64,000 nucleotides of DNA from Metallibacterium scheffleri (GTDB taxonomy: Bacteria > Pseudomonadota > Gammaproteobacteria > Xanthomonadales > Rhodanobacteraceae), in the NCBI RefSeq assembly GCF_002077135.1, contig NZ_LDOS01000001.1:1074501-1138500 (forward strand). The letters run 5' to 3'. The stretch's first letter is position 1. The number at the start of each line of letters is the position of its first letter. The position numbers were made by a program, and so were the translations under genes. A model generated the notes under the pieces. That model was given only the letters and a program-made list of their open reading frames with translations. It searched no databases and was not told the DNA's origin. This document shows, in pieces, positions 17,325-26,500 of the stretch.

Positions 17325-18800
17325 ATGTGCGGAATCATTGGCATCGTTGGTCGCAGCGATGTTGCACCACAGCTCTATGACGGCCTGACCGTGCTGCAGC
17401 ACCGCGGCCAGGACGCCGCCGGCATCGCCACGCTGGACGGCGCGCGCTTGCGCCTGCACAAGCACAACGGCCTGGTGCGCGATGTGTTCCGCGAAGAGCA
17501 CATGCGCATGCTGCGGGGTCGCGCCGGTATCGGCCATTGCCGCTACCCGACCGCTGGCAGCGCCGAGGTTGGCGAGGCGCAGCCGTTCTACGTGAACTCA
17601 CCCTACGGCATCGCCTTTGCGCACAACGGCAACCTGGTCAACACCGATGCGTTGCGCCGCGAGCTGTTCGAGGATGACCGTCGGCATATCAACACCGATT
17701 CCGATTCCGAGGTATTGCTGAATGTCCTCGCGCACGAACTGGCTGCCGCGGCGCCGCTCAAGTTCAGCGCCGAGGCTTTGTTCGACGCCGTGGCCCAGGT
17801 GCATCGGCGCGCGCGCGGCGGCTATGCCTGCGTGGCGCTGATCATGGGGCAGGGGCTGCTGGGGTTCCGCGATCCCAACGGCATCCGCCCGCTGGTGCTG
17901 GGCGTGCGCGAAGGGAGCGCCGGCAACGACTATGCGCTGGCCTCCGAATCGGTGGCGTTCGACATACTCGGTTTCAAGCGCTTGCGCGACGTGGCACCGG
18001 GTGAGGCGGTGTTCGTCGGTCTCGACGGCAGTCTGCACAGCCGCGTCTGCACCCGCGGTGCGGTGCATGCGCCGTGCATCTTCGAGTATGTGTATCTGGC
18101 GCGGCCGGATTCGATGATCGAGGACGTGTCGGTGTACAAGGCGCGGCTGCGCATGGGCGAGCGCCTCGGCGCCAAGATCCGCCGCCTGCGCCCGGACCAC
18201 GATATCGACGCGGTGATCCCGATTCCCGACACGGCGCGCACCGCGGCCAGTTCGCTGGCGGCAGTGCTGGGCGTGCCGTTCCGCGAGGGCTTCGTCAAGA
18301 ACCGCTACATCGGCCGCACCTTCATCATGCCGGGGCAGGGCGAGCGCGCGAAGTCGGTGCGCCGCAAGCTCAATCCGATCGAGCTTGAGTTCCGCAAGAA
18401 GAGCGTGCTGCTGGTGGACGACTCGATCGTGCGTGGCACCACCTCGAAGCAGATCATCCAGATGGCACGCGAAGTCGGTGCGCGCAAAGTCTACTTCGCC
18501 TCGGCCGCACCGCCGGTGCGCTACCCGAATGTCTATGGCATCGACATGCCGGCGGTGCACGAGCTGGTCGCGCACGGGCGCAGCGAGGCCGAAGTCGAGG
18601 CCTTGCTGGGCGCCGACTGGCTGGTCTATCTGGATCTGGCCGATCTGGAAGCGGCGGTCGCCGAGGGTAACGAAGCGCTGACGCACTTCGATGCTTCGTG
18701 CTTCAACGGCGAATACGTCACCGGACTGGACGCGGGCTATCTCGAAGCCCTTGAAATCACGCGTTCGGATGATGCCAAGACGCGCCGGCTCGCGGGCTGA
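17325..18800 (+). CDS. purF: amidophosphoribosyltransferase
   Basis: PurF catalyses the first committed step of purine synthesis, PRPP plus glutamine to phosphoribosylamine. It is 491 residues. The nucleophile Cys2 is exposed after Met removal ('[11 protein letters not shown]'). The N-terminal glutaminase domain has '[13 protein letters not shown]' and '[11 protein letters not shown]'. The PRPP-binding loop '[11 protein letters not shown]' is at 364-374. There is no propeptide, as in the E. coli-type enzyme. Closely following cvpA, it is the last gene of the run. No T-tract terminator was found after it. Confidence 0.97.
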   Translation: MCGIIGIVGRSDVAPQLYDGLTVLQHRGQDAAGIATLDGARLRLHKHNGLVRDVFREEHMRMLRGRAGIGHCRYPTAGSAEVGEAQPFYVNSPYGIAFAHNGNLVNTDALRRELFEDDRRHINTDSDSEVLLNVLAHELAAAAPLKFSAEALFDAVAQVHRRARGGYACVALIMGQGLLGFRDPNGIRPLVLGVREGSAGNDYALASESVAFDILGFKRLRDVAPGEAVFVGLDGSLHSRVCTRGAVHAPCIFEYVYLARPDSMIEDVSVYKARLRMGERLGAKIRRLRPDHDIDAVIPIPDTARTAASSLAAVLGVPFREGFVKNRYIGRTFIMPGQGERAKSVRRKLNPIELEFRKKSVLLVDDSIVRGTTSKQIIQMAREVGARKVYFASAAPPVRYPNVYGIDMPAVHELVAHGRSEAEVEALLGADWLVYLDLADLEAAVAEGNEALTHFDASCFNGEYVTGLDAGYLEALEITRSDDAKTRRLAG

Positions 18801-19376
18801 TCGACAGTCCGGACTGGCGGCGCGCTGAAACGCCGCTGCAGCGACCGCTGGCAAGCGGATCCACCTCACGCGGGGTCATCGATCATGTCCGCCAGGTGAC
18901 GAATGGGCCTGCGTGAAGACCCTGCTGCGCGCGGTTGCGCGGGCGCAGCGTCCGGCATCAGGGTCTGGCGGCGGCGCGGACGGCGGCCGGTGCGGCGCCA
19001 GGCCAAAACGTGATCTGATCGTAGCCACTGATTCGCGCGTGTTCCAACGGGCGCGGCGGGTGCGATATCGCCGGACTCATCCGTTTGCGCGCAGCGGCTG
19101 GCCGTGATGACCCGAGCACTCTGGCATCCAGATGCCGCCATTGCCGGCGCGGATGCCGGCCAGTGTCGATTGGCGCAGTCGGCAGCCGCCGGGTGCGGCA
19201 TGGATTGCTTGTTTACAATCCGGCATGTTTTACAAAACTGTCATGCGAAGCTGTTAGCCTTTTGTTACGCGTCCGAAAGCTTCGCGTAAGGGGTTCGCAG
19301 CCACGTCATTGCGTCCGCATGCGCGGATCAGCGCGACTGTGCCCCATCCCTCTCTTCCGTGATCAAGGGCACATCC
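18801..19376 (+). promoter_or_regulatory. 576-base intergenic leader of the Oar-like receptor
   Basis: No convincing gene lies here. The last 170 bases are noticeably AT-richer than the flanks and should hold the receptor promoter. They include the near-palindrome GTTTT-AC-AAAAC (19227-19238) and a perfect 7-bp inverted repeat, TTACGCG/CGCGTAA (19265-19271 and 19283-19289), with an 11-base spacer. I could not fix a -35/-10 pair. Confidence 0.45.
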
Positions 19377-22300
19377 ATGAATCATCGCATCCGGGTCAAG
19401 GCACTGCCGTTCGCCATCGCGTCGCTGCTGGCATTTTCCAGCGCGCTCGCGCAAAACACCTCCTCATCGGTTACCGGGCAGGTGGTCGACGCGCAGGGCA
19501 AGCCGGTGGCGGGCGCCACCGTCACCATCGTCAACGTGCCATCGGGCACCACGCGCGTGCTCACCACCGATGCCAAGGGCAACTACAACGCACAGGGATT
19601 GCGCGTGGGTGGCCCGTTCGACATCACGGTGAAGAAGCAGGGCATGGAGACCTCGGAGAAGGGCGGCATCTACCTCAAGCTGGCGGAAACCAGCACGCTG
19701 GATTTCACCCTCGGCGTGCAGGCCAAGGAACTCGGCGCGGTCACCGTGACGGCTACCGCGATGAACAGCATCTTCCAGCCCGAGAATCGCGGCCTGGGCA
19801 CCACGGTGACGCAGCATCAGATCGACACCTTGCCGGGCACCGGGCGCGGTCTGCAGGATTACGTGCGCCTCGATCCGATGGTCAACGTCACGCCCGGCAG
19901 CAACGCTATTTCCGCGCTGGGCCAGAACAGCCGCTACAACAACATCAGCATCGACGCGGTGCCGACCAATGACCCGTTCGGCCTCGAGGCCGGCGGCACG
20001 CCGTCGCTGGGCTCGCCGATTTCGATCGACACCATCAGCGAGGTCAACGTCGCCACCAACAACTACGACGTCACCAACGCACGCAACACCGGCGCGCAGA
20101 TCAACGCGGTGACCAAGAGCGGCACCAACCAGTTCCATGGTGACCTGTACTACGTGTACCTGCCCAGCAAATGGGTCGGTGATGACCAGTCCGGCAACGG
20201 TTTCTCGGGCTTCAACAAGCAGACCACGGCCGGCTTCACCCTCGGTGGCCCCATCGTCAAGGACAAGCTGTTCTTCTTCGTGGCTTACGAGGACAGCAAG
20301 ACCACGGCGCCGGCGCCGGACGTCGGCATCATCGGCTCGGGCAAGGGCAGCATCGTGCCGATCACCCAGGCGCAGCTCGACCAAATCACGCAAATCGCGC
20401 AGGGCTATGGTTTGGTCACCGGCAGCAGTGCGCTCGGCGCGCCCAATACCGACGAGAAGCGCTACCTCGCCAAGTTCGACTGGAACATCAACAACAACCA
20501 TCGCATGAGTTTTCGCTACGACCGCGACAAGAGCACGCTGGCCGTGGTCGGCGGCAGCGGCGGTTCGCGCGGCACCATCAACCTGGCCAGTGCCAACTAT
20601 TCGCAGTTGCGCGATTTCAGGAACTACGTCATCAACAGCTATGACGACTGGTCGGACACGTTTTCATCCGAGGCCACCGTGTCCTATGGCAGCTACGCGC
20701 GCACGCCGCAGTTGAATGGACCGCTGTCGCCGCAGGTGCAGGTCTACGTGAACGGCACCAGTGGCCCCAGCGTGTACATGGGGACCAACTATTCGTATCA
20801 GGCCAACAGCCTCGACACCAAGACCTGGACCGGATTCTGGGCGGGCACGCTGTTTCTCAATGACCACACCGTGAAGTTCGGCGTTGATTATCTGCGCAAC
20901 GACTACAACAACCTGTTCCTGCAGTATTTCGCCGGTGCTTACCAGTTCAACAGCATCGCCAATTTCCAGGCCGGCAACTATTCCTACTATCAATTGCGCC
21001 AGCCGACCGGCGGCAACCTTGCCAATGCCTCGGCGATCTGGTCCTACGAAAACTGGGGCCTCTTCGCGCAGGACGTGTGGCAGATCAACGATGCGCTGAA
21101 CCTGCAATACGGTCTGCGTTGGGATATCCCCGAGGTCGGCACCAAGCCGGCCTACAACGCCGGATTCGCGCAGGCCTTTGGCATGCCCAACAACAACACC
21201 ATCAACGGCCATTCGGTGCTCGAGCCGCGGCTGTCGTTCAACTACACCTTCGACACCGCACTGCCCACGCAGTTGCGTGGCGGTATCGGCTTGTTCATGG
21301 GCGCCACGCCGGCGGTGTGGCAGTCGAATCCGTTCACCAACAATGGCATCAACGTCGTCACCTACACCGCCTACAACCAGGCGACCGGTGGCCCGCTGTC
21401 ATCCAATCCATATAACCAGCCCAAGCCAGCCACCAACCAACCCAAGCAGACCATCGATCTGCTGGCCAATAACTTCCAGCAGCCCACTGTGATGAAGACC
21501 TCGCTGGCGCTGGACCACGAGTTACCGTGGTGGGGTATGGTGGCCAGTGCAGAGATCTCCTACGTCAAGGATCAAAACGCGATCTGGTACCAGAACCTCA
21601 ACCTTGGCAAGCCGACGGCGATCGGCCCGGATGGCCGGCCCATTTTTTTCAAGCTCAACAGCAATGGCACTCTTTGCACCAGCTCGAGCTGCGCGATGGC
21701 CAACGCCAACCCGGCCTATAGCAGCGTCATGTATCTGGGCAATTCGGACCTGGGTAGTGCCACCTACACCACGTTGCGCTTGCAGCATCCGGGCGGTAAC
21801 GACGGGTTTGGCTGGTCACTGGCGTGGACCCACGGCCGCGCCAGCAGCGTCAATGCCGGCTCGTCGTCGGTGGCCTACTCCAACTGGCGTTACAACCCGG
21901 CCGTCAATCCCAATGCCGATGTGGCCTACCCGGCCAACTACAACGTGCGGGATCGACTCAGCGGCTATCTGTCGTGGTCGCACAAGTTCTTCCGCGACTA
22001 CCGCACCAGCTTCGGCGCCTACCTCAACATTTCCAGCGGCACGCCGTACAGCTGGGTCTATGGCGGCGATGGCAATGGCGACAGCGTGTATTACAACGAT
22101 CTGGTCTACGTGCCGAGTGGCCCCGGCGATGTCGAGTTCACCAGCAACACCTCGGCGCAGTTGCAACAGCAGTTCTTCAACTACATCAAGTCACAGCCAG
22201 GTCTGCAGCAATACGCCGGTCGCGACGTACCACGCAATTCCAGCTATTTGCCTTGGACACACCAACTCGATCTGCGCGTCAGTCAGGAGATCCCGGGCCT

Positions 22301-22595
22301 GTTCAAGGGCAACAAGGGCGAGGTGGTGCTGGACATCTACAACTTCCTCAACATGCTCGACAAGAAGTGGGGCCAGTTGCCGGCGCTCGGCTATGACCCG
22401 CAAACGCGCACCCTGGCCAATCTTGCCGGCATCGATCCGGCCACCGGCAAGTACATCTATGACCTGAGCAGCTATACCGACGCCAACGGCAACTACACGC
22501 CGCAGACCTTCGGCTTGCTCGACAGCGTGGGCTCCAACAAATCCGATGTGTTGTCGCGCTGGTCGGTGCAGCTGACGGTGCGCTACAAATTCTGA
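19377..22595 (+). CDS. Oar-like TonB-dependent receptor with N-terminal carboxypeptidase-regulatory-like domain
   Basis: Outer-membrane TonB-dependent receptor, 1072 residues. It has a signal peptide (1-25, 'LLAFSSALAQ'), then a carboxypeptidase regulatory-like beta-sandwich (about 30-112: 'GQVVDAQGKPVAGATVTIVN'). The plug follows from about 120 ('TVTQHQIDTLPGTGRGLQDYVRLDPMVN'), and then a 22-strand-type barrel ending in the aromatic C terminus 'LTVRYKF'. This Oar-like architecture is frequent in Xanthomonadales and Myxococcota and imports large or unknown ligands; in Myxococcus Oar is needed for adhesion and development. It is a single-gene unit with a strong terminator after it. The ligand cannot be inferred. 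Confidence 0.92.
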   Translation: MNHRIRVKALPFAIASLLAFSSALAQNTSSSVTGQVVDAQGKPVAGATVTIVNVPSGTTRVLTTDAKGNYNAQGLRVGGPFDITVKKQGMETSEKGGIYLKLAETSTLDFTLGVQAKELGAVTVTATAMNSIFQPENRGLGTTVTQHQIDTLPGTGRGLQDYVRLDPMVNVTPGSNAISALGQNSRYNNISIDAVPTNDPFGLEAGGTPSLGSPISIDTISEVNVATNNYDVTNARNTGAQINAVTKSGTNQFHGDLYYVYLPSKWVGDDQSGNGFSGFNKQTTAGFTLGGPIVKDKLFFFVAYEDSKTTAPAPDVGIIGSGKGSIVPITQAQLDQITQIAQGYGLVTGSSALGAPNTDEKRYLAKFDWNINNNHRMSFRYDRDKSTLAVVGGSGGSRGTINLASANYSQLRDFRNYVINSYDDWSDTFSSEATVSYGSYARTPQLNGPLSPQVQVYVNGTSGPSVYMGTNYSYQANSLDTKTWTGFWAGTLFLNDHTVKFGVDYLRNDYNNLFLQYFAGAYQFNSIANFQAGNYSYYQLRQPTGGNLANASAIWSYENWGLFAQDVWQINDALNLQYGLRWDIPEVGTKPAYNAGFAQAFGMPNNNTINGHSVLEPRLSFNYTFDTALPTQLRGGIGLFMGATPAVWQSNPFTNNGINVVTYTAYNQATGGPLSSNPYNQPKPATNQPKQTIDLLANNFQQPTVMKTSLALDHELPWWGMVASAEISYVKDQNAIWYQNLNLGKPTAIGPDGRPIFFKLNSNGTLCTSSSCAMANANPAYSSVMYLGNSDLGSATYTTLRLQHPGGNDGFGWSLAWTHGRASSVNAGSSSVAYSNWRYNPAVNPNADVAYPANYNVRDRLSGYLSWSHKFFRDYRTSFGAYLNISSGTPYSWVYGGDGNGDSVYYNDLVYVPSGPGDVEFTSNTSAQLQQQFFNYIKSQPGLQQYAGRDVPRNSSYLPWTHQLDLRVSQEIPGLFKGNKGEVVLDIYNFLNMLDKKWGQLPALGYDPQTRTLANLAGIDPATGKYIYDLSSYTDANGNYTPQTFGLLDSVGSNKSDVLSRWSVQLTVRYKF

Positions 22596-22617
22596 CCGGT
22601 GTTTTGTTGCCAGCACG

Positions 22618-22649
22618 GCCGGCGTCCGCAAGGATGCCGGCTTTTTGTT
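22618..22649 (+). terminator. rho-independent terminator after the Oar-like receptor
   Basis: Stem GCCGGCGTCC with GGATGCCGGC (10 bp, one G-T pair) closed by a GCAA tetraloop and followed by TTTTTGTTT, 23 bases after the receptor stop codon. Confidence 0.92.
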
Positions 22650-22753
22650 TCCATTGGGCGTTTTCCCGCCAGCGGCTTGCAATCGCCAGCGCCAGGGCTG
22701 ATGCTGCCCGGTCGAAATTTGCGCGCACGCGGCGCGCCAGCGGAGTCGATGCC

Positions 22754-24181
22754 ATGAATAGCAACAGGGAAGCGCGCGACGAGGACTACCTGCCGCCGCA
22801 ACCGCCGGTCAAAGGCGTGGTCAGCGCGCGCATTTCACCGTCGGGCGGCCTGGATGTGCTGTCGCGCAACGAGGTGGCCTTGCTGCGCGATGTCAGCGCA
22901 TCAGGGCTGCATGGCTTGCTGCGCCGCTGCGCGCTGGCGGTGCTGACCTCGGGCAGCGAAAGCGATGATCCGCGTTCGACACTCGAGCGCTACCCCGATT
23001 TCGACATCCAGGTGCTGCAGCAGGATCGCGGCATCAAGCTGGAATTGCGCCACGCCCCGGCGCAGGCTTTCGTCGATGGGCAGATCATCCGCGGCATCAA
23101 CGAGCTGTTGGTGGCGGTCGTGCGCGACATCGTCTATGCCTCGACCAGCCTCGCGGCCGGCGCCTTCGATCTCGATGACTCGGTGGGCATCACCCACGCC
23201 GTATTCGAGATCCTGCGCAACGCGCGCATCCTGCGCCCGCATGCCGATCCCAACCTCGTCGTGTGTTGGGGCGGGCATTCCATTGCGCGCGCTGAATACG
23301 ACTACACCAAGCAGGTGGGCTACCAGCTCGGCCTGCGCGGGCTGGACATCTGCACCGGCTGCGGGCCGGGCGCCATGAAAGGGCCGATGAAGGGTGCGAC
23401 CATCGCGCATGCCAAGCAGCGCCGGCACCACAACCGCTATATCGGCATCACCGAGCCCGGCATCATCGCCGCCGAGTCGCCCAATCCGATCGTCAACCAT
23501 CTGGTGATCATGCCGGACATCGAGAAGCGCCTGGAAGCGTTCGTGCGCATCGGTCACGGCATCATCGTGTTCCCCGGTGGCGTCGGCACGGCCGAGGAAA
23601 TTTTCTATTTGCTGGGTTTGTTGCTGCATCCGGACAACACCGGACAGAACCTGCCGCTGATCCTCACCGGGCCGCGCGAATCGGCGGCCTATTTCGAACA
23701 GATCGATCGCTTTCTGTGCCTGGCTCTGGGTGCCGGCATCGCACGCCATTATCGGATCATCATCGACGACGCGCAGGCAGTGGCCAAGGCCATGTCGAAA
23801 GGCGTCGACCGCGTGCGTGAGCAGCGCCTGGACAACAAGGATGCGTTTTTCTTCAACTGGTCGCTCAACGTGCCGTTCGCCTACCAGCAGCCGTTCCAGC
23901 CCACGCATGCGGCGATGGCGGCGCTGCGCTTGCATCGCGACCGACCCGCGCACGAACTGGCCGCTGATTTGCGCCGGGCTTTCTCCGGCATCGTTGCCGG
24001 CAACGTCAAGGAAGAAGGCATGCGCGCGATCGAGTCCGACGGCCCTTATGCGATCAGCGGCGAACCCGAGATCATGCGCGCGCTCGACGCCATGCTGCAG
24101 GCCTTTGTCGCGCAGCACCGCATGAAGCTGCCCGGCGGCAAGGGTTACCAGCCCTGTTACCGGATCACGACGGACGGCTGA
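22754..24181 (+). CDS. ppnN: PpnN-type nucleotide 5'-monophosphate nucleosidase (LOG family)
   Basis: Cytoplasmic nucleosidase of the LOG/YgdH family, 475 residues. In E. coli PpnN cleaves purine and pyrimidine monophosphates to base plus ribose 5-phosphate and is controlled by (p)ppGpp. The N-terminal YgdH-type domain (to about 170) includes 'LERYPDFDIQVLQQDRGIKLEL'. The Rossmann-like LOG core carries 'VCWGGHSI', 'CTGCGPGAMKGPMKGATIAHAKQR' and the signature 'PGGVGTAEE' (274-282). The C-terminal helices resemble PpnN. The ATG at 22754 has CGGAG seven bases upstream. It is 57 bases from tRNA-Asn and apparently monocistronic. Confidence 0.92.
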   Translation: MNSNREARDEDYLPPQPPVKGVVSARISPSGGLDVLSRNEVALLRDVSASGLHGLLRRCALAVLTSGSESDDPRSTLERYPDFDIQVLQQDRGIKLELRHAPAQAFVDGQIIRGINELLVAVVRDIVYASTSLAAGAFDLDDSVGITHAVFEILRNARILRPHADPNLVVCWGGHSIARAEYDYTKQVGYQLGLRGLDICTGCGPGAMKGPMKGATIAHAKQRRHHNRYIGITEPGIIAAESPNPIVNHLVIMPDIEKRLEAFVRIGHGIIVFPGGVGTAEEIFYLLGLLLHPDNTGQNLPLILTGPRESAAYFEQIDRFLCLALGAGIARHYRIIIDDAQAVAKAMSKGVDRVREQRLDNKDAFFFNWSLNVPFAYQQPFQPTHAAMAALRLHRDRPAHELAADLRRAFSGIVAGNVKEEGMRAIESDGPYAISGEPEIMRALDAMLQAFVAQHRMKLPGGKGYQPCYRITTDG

Positions 24182-24237
24182 CGCTGGTCACCGCGGCTTG
24201 ACGCGCTGCACGCCGGACACAACAATACGCAGCTCAC

Positions 24238-24314
24238 GCCCGAATAGCTCAGCCGGTTAGAGCACCTGACTGTTAATCAGGGGGTCGTAGGTTCGAGTCC
24301 TACTTCGGGCGCCA
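24238..24314 (+). tRNA. tRNA-Asn (anticodon GTT)
   Basis: A complete cloverleaf can be folded by eye. The acceptor GCCCGAA pairs with TTCGGGC, the D arm is GCTC/GAGC, and the anticodon stem CCTGA/TCAGG has loop CTGTTAA giving anticodon GTT. The variable loop is short, the T arm is GTAGG/CCTAC with TTCGAGT, the discriminator is G, and CCA is encoded. Its 3' part is the attachment site of the adjacent integrative element. Confidence 0.98.
24291..24308 (+). repeat. attL core (in tRNA-Asn)
   Basis: GTTCGAGTCCTACTTCGG, covering the T loop and part of the acceptor arm of the tRNA. It is identical to the distal copy at 31287-31304. Confidence 0.9.
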
Positions 24315-24442
24315 CAAGCACTTCCGGGCACGTCCGCAGACGTCCAGAAACCCGGCAGAAACCCAGCAAAATGCTCACTTTCCCGTCCGGGAAGGTCCGA
24401 GGCTGTGCGCTTGCAGCCGGCCTCTGGCTTGAGTAGGATTCT

Positions 24443-24477
24443 GAGTAACCCGCAAAAAGCGGCTTTTCGAGTTACTC
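24443..24477. promoter_or_regulatory. left-end GAGTAAC repeats (candidate integrase arm sites)
   Basis: GAGTAAC (24443-24449) and GAGTTACTC (24469-24477) lie in the last 40 bases before the integrase start, separated by a CCGC-A5-GCGG mini-hairpin. TTTTCGAGTTACTC (24464-24477) is the exact reverse complement of a 14-base sequence near the right end. This suggests integrase arm-type binding sites that may also autoregulate the gene. Confidence 0.5.
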
Positions 24478-24479
24478 AA

Positions 24480-25670
24480 ATGCTGACCGATACCAAGCTC
24501 AAGGCCATGCGCCCGCGTGGCAAGCTCTACAGGGTCACAGATGACAAAGGCCTATGCGTTGAGGTGCCGCCGAACGGCTCGCGCTTGTGGCGCTTCCGGT
24601 ATCTGCACAGCGGCAAGGCACGCATGCTGAGTTTGGGCGCATGGCCGGCTGTGTCACTGGCCCAAGCCCGCGAGCGCCGCGATCAGGCGCGCGCACTGGT
24701 GGCGCTAGGCATCGACCCCAGCGCCGAGCGCAAGGCCGCCAAGGCCATCGACGCCGATACGTTCGAGGCCGTCGCCCGCGACTGGCTGGCCCGGCGCGAC
24801 GTGTCCGAAGCCACCGCCGCCAAAGATGCGTGGCTCGTCGAAAAGGTGGCGATTCCTGCGCTGGGGCATCGGCCTGTTGCCGCGATCACGTCGCCCGAGG
24901 TGCTGACCATGCTGCGCAGGTACGAGGATGCCGACAAGCTGGAAACGGCCAAGCGCATCAAGGTGAAACTGTCCGCCGTGTTCCGTTTCGCCATCGCCAC
25001 CGGTCGCGCTGAGACTGACCCGACGATTGCCTTGCGCGGTGCGATCAAGTCGCCCAAGGTCCGGCACCACGCTGCAATCACTGATCCGCGCAAGCTGGGC
25101 GATCTGCTGCGCGCGCTGTGGAGCTATCAAGGCGGCTTCGTGGTGGCCTCCGCGCTCAAGCTCGCGCCGCTGGTGTTCACCCGCCCCGGCGAACTGCGGC
25201 ATGCGGAATGGTCAGAGATCGATCTGGACAAGGCCACGTGGTGCATTCCCGCCCACAAGATGAAAATGCGCGCGTCGCATATCGTGCCGCTGTCATCGCA
25301 GGCCGTCGCCATCTTGCGCGACCTGCACGCGCTGACCGGACGCGGGCAGTACCTGTTCCCGTCACCACGCACCCCCGGCCGCTGCATGTCCGAGAATGCA
25401 ATCACGGTGGCCCTGCGCGCGCTGGGCTTTGCGGGCGACACCATGACCGGCCACGGCTTCAGGAGCACCGCCAGCACGCTGCTGCACGAACAGGGTTACC
25501 CGTCCGACGTGATCGAACGCCAGCTGGCCCATAAGGAGAGCAACGCAGTCAAGGATGCCTACAACCGCGCCCAGCACCTGCCCGAACGCAAGGCCATGAT
25601 GCAGGCGTGGGCTGACTATCTGGACGGCCTGCGCATCGGTGCTGACGTGGTGCCGATCCGGCGCGCTTGA
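24480..25670 (+). CDS. int: P4-type tyrosine integrase (DUF4102/Arm-binding N-terminus)
   Basis: Site-specific tyrosine recombinase of 396 residues that would integrate and excise the element at tRNA-Asn. The N-terminal arm-binding domain has 'LTDTKLKAMRPRGKLYRVTDDKGLCVEVPPNGSRLWRFRY'. A SAM-like core-binding domain spans about 95-185. The catalytic domain follows, with R235 ('TRPGELRHAEW'), H325-x-x-R328 ('HGFRST'), H351 ('LAHKE') and Y361 ('AYNRA'), so the active site is intact. The ATG at 24480 is used because homology starts there. It reads away from the tRNA, 165 bases downstream. Confidence 0.95.
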   Translation: MLTDTKLKAMRPRGKLYRVTDDKGLCVEVPPNGSRLWRFRYLHSGKARMLSLGAWPAVSLAQARERRDQARALVALGIDPSAERKAAKAIDADTFEAVARDWLARRDVSEATAAKDAWLVEKVAIPALGHRPVAAITSPEVLTMLRRYEDADKLETAKRIKVKLSAVFRFAIATGRAETDPTIALRGAIKSPKVRHHAAITDPRKLGDLLRALWSYQGGFVVASALKLAPLVFTRPGELRHAEWSEIDLDKATWCIPAHKMKMRASHIVPLSSQAVAILRDLHALTGRGQYLFPSPRTPGRCMSENAITVALRALGFAGDTMTGHGFRSTASTLLHEQGYPSDVIERQLAHKESNAVKDAYNRAQHLPERKAMMQAWADYLDGLRIGADVVPIRRA

Positions 25671-25746
25671 CTCATATCTGTGCACCATATCCGCAGCGGT
25701 CTATACTGAACCGTAGGCGTCCACTGCGGATGCCGGGAGCCTACCC

Positions 25747-25992
25747 ATGAACGCCACCGCCAAACTGTTCACGCTCGCCAACTCGCAGGCCGTGCGTATT
25801 CCCGCGCGTTTCCGCATCGATGCCGAGGAAGTGGAGATCAGTCGCACCGAGGATGGCGCACTGATCCTGCGCCCGAAGCCGCGCACTGCTGCCGACGTGT
25901 TCGCGCTGGCCCGTGCCAAAGCTGGGGACGCATTCAAGGATTGGGAGCGGCCCGGACAAGGCGTCGCACGTCCCGTGCCTGCGCTGGATTGA
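25747..25992 (+). CDS. vapB: VapB-type antitoxin (AbrB/MazE fold)
   Basis: Antitoxin of 81 residues. The N-terminal swapped-hairpin DNA-binding domain reads 'AKLFTLANSQAVRIPARFRIDAEEVEISRTEDGALILRPK' (4-43). The C-terminal tail (45-81) is the presumed toxin-binding segment. VapB proteins neutralise VapC and, with it, repress their own promoter. The toxin starts four bases after this stop. A TATACT (25702-25707) lies 40 bases upstream as a possible -10 element. Confidence 0.88.
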   Translation: MNATAKLFTLANSQAVRIPARFRIDAEEVEISRTEDGALILRPKPRTAADVFALARAKAGDAFKDWERPGQGVARPVPALD

Positions 25993-25996
25993 TGCC

Positions 25997-26410
25997 GTGG
26001 CGGATGCCTACCTTCTGGATACCTGCACGATCATCGCTGCGATGAAGGGCGAGCCGCATGCGCTGCTGAATCGTCTGGCGGCACTCGCGCCGAACCGTCT
26101 GCACATGTCAGGGATCGTGCTGTCTGAATTGCTGTACGGCGCTGAGAAGTCGCAACGTGCCGCGCAAGTGCGCAGCGCCCTGGATATCGTGACGCAGGGA
26201 TTTTCTGCACTGCCGTTCGAGGCTGCGGACGCGGAAGCCTACGGGCGCATCCGCGCCGTGCTGGAACGCAAGGGCGCCAGTATCGGCCCGCTGGACCTGC
26301 TGATTGCCGCGCAGGCCGTCGCGCACAACCTGGTGCTGGTGACGGACAACCTGCGCGAGTTCCGACGCGTGCCGGGGCTGCGCTGCGAAAACTGGACGCG
26401 CAGCCAATGA
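25997..26410 (+). CDS. vapC: VapC-type PIN-domain ribonuclease toxin
   Basis: Toxin of 137 residues with a PIN domain, expected to cut specific RNAs (often initiator tRNA or rRNA). The acidic metal-binding residues are present: D8 ('YLLDTC'), E44 ('LSELLYG'), D100 ('GPLDLLIAAQA') and D118 ('LVTDN'). The start is GTG 25997, four bases after vapB; no in-frame ATG is well placed. The VapBC pair probably stabilises the element. A few bases overlap with no other gene. Confidence 0.9.
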   Translation: MADAYLLDTCTIIAAMKGEPHALLNRLAALAPNRLHMSGIVLSELLYGAEKSQRAAQVRSALDIVTQGFSALPFEAADAEAYGRIRAVLERKGASIGPLDLLIAAQAVAHNLVLVTDNLREFRRVPGLRCENWTRSQ

Positions 26411-26500
26411 CCCGACTTCGCCACGGCTAGGGTAGCTCCCGAACGCCGGTCACCTTCACCGGCTGCCGTGGCGATCCTTGAAGGGCTGGAGAAGGCCAGC

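Noticed and set aside
24450-24466. CCGC-AAAAA-GCGGCTTTT as a terminator for the tRNA transcript
   Set aside because: Only a four-base-pair stem; position inside the candidate arm-site region makes a spacer role equally likely.
25667-25707. TTGACT and TATACT as the vapBC promoter pair
   Set aside because: The spacing of 29 bases is far too long; the TATACT may still be a -10 with a poor -35.
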